A program made the position numbers and the translations under genes. This document shows, one piece after another, positions 13,674-24,600 of a stretch of DNA of 64,000 nucleotides (position 1 is its first letter; every line of letters begins with the position of its first letter). The notes below the pieces were generated by a model. It had not been told where the DNA came from. It searched no databases and saw nothing but the letters and a program-made list of their open reading frames with translations. The DNA comes from Channallabes apus (Eukaryota; Chordata; Actinopteri; Siluriformes; Clariidae): positions 23,484,661 through 23,548,660 of the forward strand of contig CM060109.1 in assembly GCA_030522415.1 (NCBI GenBank), read 5' to 3'.

Positions 13674-15654
13674 GTAGGTGGCATTTTGACTTGTTTGCCC
13701 TATTTGCTTTAGAGGATTTTTTTTGTAAGTAACAGGTTTTGGAGAGACAATAAAACAGTTCACTGAGTAGTGAGAAAGAGAAGGAGAGAATGTACCACAA
13801 TGGATATAAAAACAAAAAAAAAGTTCATGGGAGAATGTCTGATATTTTCACACATACTGAAAAAGACAAGCAAAAAAACTGAGCAAACATTTTTACACAG
13901 TCAAAGATAAAATGTATAGTACAATATTTTATATACACAAAGAATGTTAGCATGTAAGACACATAGGAAATTTAACTGACCCCAATTTTGTACTGATTTT
14001 ATAGTGATGACGAAGGTAATTGTGTTTGAGACCTATAGAGAGAAAAGGAAATGCTTGCTTTTTTTTAACAGCAAGTTTGTCACAGTGCATAACAAAGTCT
14101 ATGATGGAATGTCACTTAAAAGTAAATCTTTATGAACAATTTTTTTTAACATTAGTCATTTTATCATTAAAAGTATAATAATAAAGAATGTATTTACACT
14201 GATTTATATATTAAAAACAAAGTATATTGCATCTATCAAGTTTAAAATCCCTTCTTTTTTCCTAGAACCTCTTTCTCATGTAGTGGCACTGTTCCTGCTA
14301 TTATCCAGGTTGTTGGCAACTTTCCCTTCTTCTTTCTCTTTCCAACTGTAATATCTCCCTAAATCCTTAATTTCTTTTAATCCATGTAATACAACCTGCC
14401 TTTAAGTATTGAAAAAATCTGGCTGAGCAGTTCTTTCATTCACTGCTTACACAAAAGGATATCAATCACAACGAATACAATGAAAACAAATTTAAATATA
14501 TTAAAATATAGTATGGTAACACCAAGCTCAAGTTCACAGCCTTAAAATGGCATACAAATGGTTATCATCACTGATAACCTGAACATCTCTTTAAAGGAAT
14601 ACAAAATATGCAGAAAGACAGTTAACAATGGTTATGGTGTTTTTGCTGGTTACTTTGGTTAAGTGTTGATGCGAGAGTCTTTTTTCATTCCCCTACTAAA
14701 ACACATTGCAGATAAATAAATGGTATCCTCTGTCACTGTGTAGATTATATTGCAAAAAGAAATAACTGCATTAAAAGGTGCTTTGTTATACGGGGTGTCT
14801 CTTTAGTCTAGTATCATATGAGAAAATATCACTCGAACAAATGCTTATATTTTTAATTTTCTAAATCTTTTAGGTTGATTTGCTATGAGCAGAGTTACTT
14901 CGAGTCATTCTTCTTTGCTTAAATACATCATAGTCTATTAAAAAAAATAACAATATGATGCTGGACCTAACAGACACCCTGTACCGTGCATAGACTATGA
15001 ATAGTCTACGCATGCTCTGACTTGGGCCACTTGAAAGCAACTATACTGTATACAACCCTGTCATATGTGTGCAAATAAAAAATATATTAGGCTTGTCTTC
15101 CTTTTTGAAATGATCTTTGATCACGTCATAGCATTTTCCTGCATGTAACCACATTCCTCAGTTGTGTTTCTTTGTAAGAATATTTTCTGTGATTGTGCGG
15201 GTATTTGAGTGAAGGGGAGCTGTTGGTTGTCCATGGTGACTAGCCATCACATATTCAGGAAGATACACTGCATAGGGCCTTTGAAGTCCATCAACTCTTT
15301 GCTTCTGCTTTGCTGCTCCTTAGGCCCACCTCACAATATTTTTAAGGAAGTCAAAGGATATTGTGTGGATGGTCTGCTGGCCTGATCTCATAGAGAGTTA
15401 TCCACTTCCCTGAGTGACTTACATACTGATATTCTTCATAGCACCTTTTCCTCCTTGAACTCCTAATTATAACAGGTTGCCTAGAATAGACAAAGTTGTC
15501 ATTAGCATTCCAAACATTCTCTCCTGGAAGACTGTAAAGAACAAAATGTCTCTTCCTCTTTGCTTTGTAATTACTCTAAATCTGTTAATTTTTCAGGTTC
15601 AGTTTTAAAAGAAGCTTTTTAAGATACTCATAAAAACTAACATATGCCCTTACC
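11021..15654. other. Intergenic / ankrd50l 3' UTR side, no gene recognised
   Basis: AT-rich DNA downstream of both the NHL gene (from the left) and ankrd50l (from the right). It contains a (GT)n microsatellite at 13626-13670 and should include the ankrd50l 3' UTR. No conserved coding frame, tRNA or mobile-element end was recognised. Confidence 0.5.
13626..13670. repeat. (GT)n microsatellite
   Basis: About 22 GT units. The apparent open frames across it on the minus strand are threonine-histidine repeats produced by the microsatellite. Confidence 0.95.
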
Positions 15655-18600
15655 TTAGAGTGGTGTTTCCCTCTTGTAAAGTGCTGCACTGGTTGGCCCC
15701 TCGAACTGCAATTTAATGGCCTGTTTGAGATTAAGCTGAGGGTCAGTGGTAGTTATGAACATAGATTCCTCTAGTAAGGCACCATGTGGAGAGATGGCTG
15801 AAAGGTCAAAAGTTGGAGAAATTGTTGTTTTTTTAAGTCCATCCCAGCTCTCTTTTTGCACATTGGACTGAAAATTAAGTGGGGTATAGCCTAATCGTGG
15901 ACTGTCTGTATTTATTGCCTGTCTAATACCGCCCTCTTGGTTTGGTGTCAACCCTAGAGACATTATTACTGAGTTCCATTTGCAACTTCCAAATTTTAGA
16001 GGGCTGTTTTCTAGCTCATTCTCTATTAACTGAGGTGTTTGGGGCTTCAGGATATAGTCAGAAGTATGTGACAATCCAAGGCATTTAAGAGGAACATGTA
16101 AATCCTGTGTTCCAAAGATCGTGCACTGTGCATGAGTAGTAGTATCTTTGGAAACAGTTTTTTGCATGTTCCTTGCCGTGGTTCTCTGTAGGCTAGAAGG
16201 GTTTGAGACATGCAGAGGCAAGGTTGAGGGCCGACTGCGGCAGCGTGGTAGTGAGTGCTGTTGAATCTGCTGTGTAAAGCTTAAGCTGTCTGCAGGCACA
16301 GTCTGCACCGTGGCTAGAGAGTGACACGTGGATGAAGATGTCTGAGAACCAAGAACTGAATGGAATCTCTCAGCTGTAGAAGTGGGTGAGCAAGAGGCTG
16401 ACAACGAGTTTGATGAGGTGGAGGAAGTGGCTGGGTCACCATTTCTAGATACCTCCAAAGAGCTGATGGAAACCTGAGTTTTCAGTATGGTGGAACAGGA
16501 GGAGCCTGGTGTTTCACAGAGTGAGGGTGGGAATCCAAGAAATGGGTTTGCACCATAACTCTCTAGTAGGCGGACAATGCTAAAATGACCTCTCTTTCCT
16601 GCAACTTTTACTGGGCTGCGGCCATAGTGATCCACAAGATCTGGTTTAGCACCATTTTCCAAAAGTATGGCCACAATTTCAGTGTGTCCTTCCTGAGCAG
16701 CAATACTGAGTGCTGTGGCACCTTGCTTTTTGCAAGCCAAATCAACATTTATGCCCCTAGCTCTGAGGAGCAATCTGCCAGTATCCTTGTTCCCCCTCCA
16801 TGCCACAGAGTGTAGTGGTGGTCGACCTTCTGAGTCCAGAGCATTAGGGTCTGCACCATGTCTGAGCAACAGCTCAACCCCATCTAAGTCACCTTGCCAA
16901 GCTGCTACATGAAGTGCTGTACGACCCTCTGCATCTCTTGATTCTAGTGGAACCCCCCCTTTCTCTATAAGTAAAGTTGCTATATCCAAACAGCCTTCCA
17001 GAATTAGCAAGTACAACAGAGGTCTTCCTTCTGCATCTCGAACATCAGTGTCAGCTCCCCGTCTCAAGAGCAGTTCTACCACATCCCCATGCCCTTGAAG
17101 GGCTGCTGCACTGAGTGCAGAGTGTCCATTATACCCTCGATGATCAATAGGTGATTTACGGTCAAGCAGATGTCTTACTGTACTGCAGTGACCTTCCTGT
17201 GCTGCCAGAATGAGTGGGGTTCGACCCTCCACGTCCAGTTCGCCAACTCTAGCCATACTACCTTTCTCCGTGAGTACAGTACAAATACTCTTGTGGCCCT
17301 CACAGGCAGCTGTATGCAGTGGAGTCCAGCCTAAATCATCTTTATGATTTTCATCCAGGCCTCGATCCAGCAGGGCTCGCACAACTTCTACACTACCCTT
17401 AGAGGCGGCTAAGGACAGTGCTGTGCGACCCTCCCCATCAATACCATCTACAGCTGCCCCCCAAAATAGCAAGCGGTTCACTGTGCTTGCATGGCCCATG
17501 GTTGCAGCTGCAAGGAGAGGTGTTATGGCTGAGGGGTAGGCTCCAGCACTCTCATCCACATCAGCACCAGCCTCCAGGAGGAGCTCTACCACTTCCTCAT
17601 GTCCCTCATAGGAGGCAAGGAGTAAAGGTGTCATCCCATCTTTATCCTTATGCTCTGGATTAGCACCCCTTTCCAACAAGAGACTTACAACCTCTCCATG
17701 TCCTCTTCCCCCTGTTGCTGATGGCACACAAAGCGCAGCCACTGAGAGCGCAGTTCGTCCATCGCCATCTGCCAAATCCACTTCTGCACCAGCATCCAGC
17801 AATATCTCTACTGCCTCCTTATGCCCCATGTAGGCAGCAGCAATGAGTGGTGTACGGCCTTCATGGTCCATGCTATCAACTTTAGCACTATGGCCAAGGA
17901 GAGTAAGCAAGATCTCCTCATGACCCCCCCAAGCAGCAGCTCGTAAAGCAGTACGCCCATCTGGATCACAACCATCTACCTCTGCTCCTGCCTCAAGCAG
18001 CATCTTCACTGCTTCCTTATGACCGCCCCATGAGGCTGATCTCAGAGCAGTCCATCCTTCACTGTCTGCATGCTCCAGCAATGTTCGACCAGTATCAGTC
18101 TGTTGATCATGAATCCAATCTAGGATAACCTGAAGTACTCCCACATGGCCCTGCCTGGCTGCAAGTGTTAATGGTGTCTGGCGCTGGTTGTCACTTAGAG
18201 CAGGGTCTGCTCCACGACACAGTAGTAGTGCAGTTATATCTACAAGCCCTGAGTGAGCTGCAGTAGAAAGCAGAGTTCGTCCATTTGATGGGTCTGTCCT
18301 GTTTATATTAACCCCACTATCCAAAAGTGCTCGTACAGAGTCCTCTCTTTGCAGCGCCCTTCTCACTATTGCTCTCCCCTTACCCACACAGTGTACACCT
18401 ACACTTGGACCATTGTCTGGGGAACAGGTCGGGGGGTACACACCACTTTTCATCAAAAGCTGTAACACATCCTGTTGAACCAGCACAGGTGTTTTTCTAG
18501 AAAGGATATGTTGAGGTACAGGAGCAGAAGAGCCCCTGCCACTGCTAAGCATGGGAACTCCAGTCCAAAGCATCCATAGTGCAAGCAATGCAGGATCACC

Positions 18601-21600
18601 CGAATGTATTCCACTGCTTAAGAGGTGATGGCCCATTTGGCATATCTTTTCGGTGTTAAGGTTTTTAGATTTCAATGACAGGGCCATGGCAAGTGAAAGG
18701 TGTCCATCTTTTGTACTGCACAAAAACTTCTGTGTGCAGTACTTTACATCAGTTAGCCACTCTGCAAAGCTACTATGGAACAAGAGCTTACTCCCATTTG
18801 GCCCATCAACAATCAGTGCTGTTAAAGCACGCATTTGTGACAGAAAGTCCTCATGTACCAGGCAAGCATCCCTAGTTTGTGCAGCAGTAAAGAGTTCGTC
18901 AAGATTTAGAGGTTGTGGGGATGCCAGAATAATGTTGAGCAAGGACCTAACATGGACAAAGAGTCTTCGAGGAAAAAGCCGCTGACAGAGCCACAAATAT
19001 AGGCCATTTAGTGTACCTGGTATGTCCCGGATTTCTCTGAGCCCTACCAAACCACTTGCTACACCATCCAGCACTCGCTCAAGGAACAGAAAGCATCCAC
19101 CACTTTTGATATGCAGTAAGTTAAGCATGTCGGCTGTCTCTGGTGTGAGAAGCCGCCGCAGTGTCCCTTCCTGGTCTAGCCTTCGAAGAATATAATGTTG
19201 AACATCTTGCACAGCTGCAGGTTTCCGCAAGTCATCTAGACACAGCTTTCGAAACCCTGCATGACAAAGATGAGAGAGATTTAATTTTATGGAAGATTAA
19301 CAGAACAGCAGAATGATGGAAGATTTCCCTGCTGAGTTTTCTTATACAGTAGTTCTTTCTGATCATGAACAGAATTACTATAAATGTTAAGTCTATGCTC
19401 AAATTGCAATAAATCTAAAGCCAAAATACTAAAGCAATGACAGGTTGTAATAACTACATGATTCAGATGTCGGCTGCACTGGGATAAACAAAATGTAGTG
19501 CAGAATTGCTGAATATACACTTAATTGTTTTTTAAAACTGGAAAAACACTAATTGCACTTTTCCAATAAACAGCATGGCTTGGCATGACTCGCCAACCAA
19601 GACAAGTCCAGGAAATCTTGTATCCTGTCTGAGAGCGTGTCATCACATAAAAATATTCAGGAAAGGAGCTGTCTGATATCAAATAGTGGCCAGTGGCAGA
19701 CATGTTAAGTAAACTATAAATGACATTGTCATACAAGACAATTACAAAAATTAAGTTATGAATATTACTGTTGATAAATAAACATAAGGAAATATGAAAC
19801 ATAAAACAATATACATTTCCAATGCTTCTTTTTAGGTCTGCCAACAACAAAACATTTCATATTAGAATAAAACTTAGGCATAACATTACATGCTACTCGA
19901 TTGAATCAATTGTGTTCAACCAATCAATGTTGTGCCCTGTTTATTTAGACCCAAGCTTATGATATTTGGACAAGATGGGTTACCAAAATCAGTATTGTAC
20001 TGATTATTACCATGACATGCTCACTACCAAGTGTGTACAGGTGTGCATACCTGAAAACATCTTGCAGACAGCTTTATTTTGTCTGCGGGCAGAACAGACA
20101 AGGAGAATCCAGGGTGGGAAGTACTGGTGGTGCCTAAGCAGGAGCTCTGCTATTGATGTACTTTGAGCACCTATAGTCCCTACTGTCAGACCTTCACTAA
20201 CACCAACAGTCCCACCACAGCCAGAATCCAAAGAATCTACCACTAGGTAAACAGGCTGAGATGGAGAAGGTAAAGAGAGCAAAGTCTCCAAAACTGCCCT
20301 GAAAGAAACAAGAGTAAGGGAGGATTATTGAAGTATTAATGCAGCATTTAAACACATAATTTTACAATCTTTACATTATTTGTTTGCAATAGCATTTAAT
20401 AATACCTTTGAATTAACCGTTTCCATATATTTGCAGCTACTGCTCACATTTATTGCATTTCTATTGCATTTATTCTAGGTACAAACCAATCCCTCATATC
20501 AGTCCTGAATTGTTTACTGCATCTTTACTAATTGCACATAATACATTTGTTGTTAATGGAAAACATGGATTTTTTTAAATATATATATAAATGGGAGAGT
20601 AGAGAACAAAGAGTGAGAAGTAATTAAGGCTTCAATGTTGCATTACTTGCAAATTAGAAATATTTGCCACATGCAAGGAAAAGTGCAAACTATTAACCCT
20701 GGATAAACAATCTTGACTTTGACAATGATGTGACTTCTCATTAGCGCTGTGGCAAGAGCGAACCTCATGTCTGTAGACAATTTCAATCTAATAAAAGCCA
20801 TGTTTGTATGTATTTATTATGCTACAGCATGTACTTGTTAACACAGCCTAGCTGCAGAAGAAACACTAGCCTCTCAACCTCAGATATTTTCACAGTCCAT
20901 AAAATTTTTTTTTTCAAGATCCAAGCACTGCAACCTTTTGTGATCAGAAGTCAGAAATACCAAATTCCCACATCCAATTATAGAACCTAGTATAAGCGAG
21001 GGAAATAACGCAGGGGAGGAAATGGAGGCATCAGGGGAATACAGGGAAGGGGACAAAAACAAAGCGGGTAATGATGCGGAGGGGATGGGATTCAAAGTTT
21101 ATATTATTCACAGGTTTAGACCCAAAGTGTTTTCAAAGTTTATAGGAAGAGGACAAATATGTAAATGCAAATTTATACATACATGCATACACACACATAC
21201 CACAAAACAAGAATGAATCTCAGAGCTGGAACAGGACCACAAGAAACTGCAATGGGAAAACAGCCTTCCTTTTACTTTAACACCATTTCTCAGTGAATAT
21301 CCGCCTCTTTCTTTCACACTCCCCGCACTTGTCTCATCCTCCTCTTTTCTGGCCTGAGGTGTGGCTCATGTGGCATAGTGAGTCAGTGCTATGGAAGCTC
21401 AGAGATTTCCTGTGTCTTCATGCATGCTAGAGGATTGTAAGATGTTGGCACAACACCCTTGAGCATGCTGTATACAGCAGACACTTTGATCAAAGTTCAA
21501 TATTTTCATATTTACCGGCCCTGTTAATCACACAACTAATTCAGGCATATTTAAATTACTGTATTTAATTTAAAGATGTCAGCCTTTAGCTTGATTAATT

Positions 21601-24600
21601 CATGATCTATTAGAAATTACTTGGCAAAATTAACAAATTTGCCTCTGAATCATAATAATTACAATTCAGTGCAATCCTTGCAATCATGTGGGTTCACTCC
21701 AGGCAGTCCTTCCTATTCATCTTCACAAGCTGGTGATGGGTTTGTCTTCTAATAACAATTTACACTGTATATAACAATTTACACTGAATTGATAGGAAAA
21801 AGTAGAAAAGTTATGTACGGATTTCGGGTGGACATTATGCACAATATTGCCAAGTTGGGATTTTTAAAACAAACCAAAAAAATGCTCTGATTCACTAGTG
21901 TGTGTGGGTTTATTATAAGAGTATACATGGCTCAAGTCACTGGAAAGTGATGACCCTTGACACATGTAAAGATCAGATATACATTCACACACTTACAGTA
22001 ATAGTCACTCAAATTGGCAATGTCAATAAGCCTACAATGCATGTATTTGGACTGTGAGAGGAAACCAGAGTTCCCAGAGGACACCCACAAACTACTAAGA
22101 CACTACCTAAAGTCTGTTTTTAAGTCAGATACTAAAAAATGAAAATACACTCTCAAACACACTTTGTCTTGACATCTTGAACTTACAGTATGTAACCTAC
22201 AGTAATTTAGCATCAAGTACAACTACACTCACTGGAGCACTTTATTAGAAAAACTGCACTAATCCTTTTGCTTTCAAAACAGTTTCAATTCTTCATGGAA
22301 TGGATTCTGCAATATTTGGAGAACATTCCTTTGGGATTCTTGGTTATGTTGATATGATTGCATCACAATTCCTGCAGAAAATTTTCAGATGCACTTTCAT
22401 GCTGTGAATCTTCTGTTCTACCACACCCCCTAGGTGTTACACTGTATGCTATTTAGTTCTGGTGAATGGGAAGCCCACTAAATAACAGTGACCTCATTGT
22501 TATGTTCATGTAGTCATTAATTGATGTACATGGTCAATAAGATACTCAAACAGGCCGTGCATTCAAGTGATAATCAATTGGTATTACCAGACTCCCAAAC
22601 CGTTATACCACCTCCACCATCCTGGACTGTTGACACAAGGCAGGTTGAATCCATGGATTTATGCAGCTGCTGCTAAATTCTGACCCTACCATCTTTGTGC
22701 CTTTCCGTCAGCTCCACCCAATCTTGCCAGTATCCACTGACCTCTATCAGTGGAACTGCTACAAACTTTATATTTTTTCTTAATTGCACCACTCATACTC
22801 GCCATACTCAAACCAAATTGTCTGGTACAACAGTTGTACAATTGTCCCACAGTCAAAATTTACTAATAAAGTTAATAAAAAGGGCTCAGTAAGTGTATAT
22901 GAAATTTTTGTATATGAAATATTTGCCACAACATTTATTTTTTAAGTTATCTTGGCTTCCAAAGTATAATTTAGATTAATTCGGTAATGAATTAATTTAA
23001 CAGCTAATTAAAATGCAGATAAAATAGTTTATACAACAATTAGTCTGATAGTCTGATTAGTTTCATTACATGTATCACTCAGCATCACAGGTGTTCTAAT
23101 AACCAATAATTACATTAGCTGTTGGTCGCCAGATAAAGTATTAAAAAAAATTACAAGTTGGTCATACAAGGAGAGCAGCTTCCTGCCAAATCCCATATTC
23201 AAAACCATCACAGAAGCACTTTCAGCAAGAAAACAGATCTGATAATGTTACGTTATATGAAAGAGAAAAAAAATCCTTCAAGTCACTCCAAATTCCCTGT
23301 GGACCATCCATGTTTTTTTATTCATGGCTACAAAGCTAACAAGAAGGCTAAATCCCAAAGAGATCCTGAATCTCCGATCAAGGGCACTACTTGGTGTGTG
23401 GGAGGAGGAATTTTACACCCTAGAGAACTAGTTTTCCATTTAATGCTCTTTGGGGTTAAACACCAGAAACCAGAAGTCAACTGAGCTGATATTCTAAAAT
23501 AAAATAATTCATTCATTCATCTTCTATACCGCTTTATCCTGTATTTAGGGTCGCCGGGACCTGGAGCCTATCCCAGGAGACTCAGGGCACGAGGCAGGGT
23601 ACACCCTGGACAGCGTGCCAATCATCACAGAGCACACACACACACACACACAACACTCATTCACACACTATGGTCAATTTTGGGAACGCCAATTAGCCTA
23701 ATCTGCATGTCTTTGGACTGTGGGAGGAAACCGGAGTACCCAGAGGAAACCCACCAAGCACGGGGAGAACATGCAAACTCCATGCACACAGAGACGGGAA
23801 TCGAACCTGGCCGGGAATCGAACCCAGACCCTGGAGGTGCAAGGCGACAGTGCTAACCACTACACCACCGTGCCGCCAATAAAATAATTCGAAATTTAAA
23901 AAAAACTTATTGCATGACTGTCCACCACTTACATAGTACTGATAAGAATTTAAAACTACTGCCACCACTGTTAATTACTCTGTCAGTCACCAGTTCTGCC
24001 AGCCATAAAAGAATATGTGTTGAATAAATGAACTGTTGTATACAAGCAATATCACGCACAAGGTTGTGCTGAAGTACTTACTCTTGTGTGAAATGATTTA
24101 ATTAGTCCACATTTTATTAAAATATTTTAGCATGTGGTTTCTTTAACTAAAACTTAATATCAGGCCTCTGTAGCCAACAGCCAGAAAAGTGAAAATAGCT
24201 AGGGTTCCCACCCAAGAGTGCCACCAGAGATACTGGGCCCCTTCAAACCCTAATATACTGGGCCCCCAACCTTCACAAAGCCAACCCCTTTCAATTGTCA
24301 GAGCAATTTAAATGGCTCCCTGTCACTCAGGGGCCCTTGAAATCACCTGATTACACCAATGCACAAATAGAATATCTAATGCAATCAAAGAGCAGTGGGT
24401 ATCCTTTCATTGACAACAAACTACCTATCGACAGATCTAACCACCGTCTTTCTACAGTGATGGTGACATTGTGTGAAATCTCATGCCATATCAGATATAT
24501 CACAATTTTCTTTTTTATCCTATGATTCTAAGGAGTCCACCTCAAATATTAAGCACTTTGATTACAGGATGCAGGTCAGAAGACAATGCTACAGTAGCTG

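Noticed and set aside
16585..18985. Plus-strand frames opposite ankrd50l exon 3
   Set aside because: They are antisense shadows of the conserved ankyrin-coding exon, with no domain of their own.
23511..23877. tRNA gene
   Set aside because: A- and B-box-like motifs belong to a SINE: long non-tRNA body, GAATGA tail and target duplication, and no cloverleaf could be drawn around the B box.
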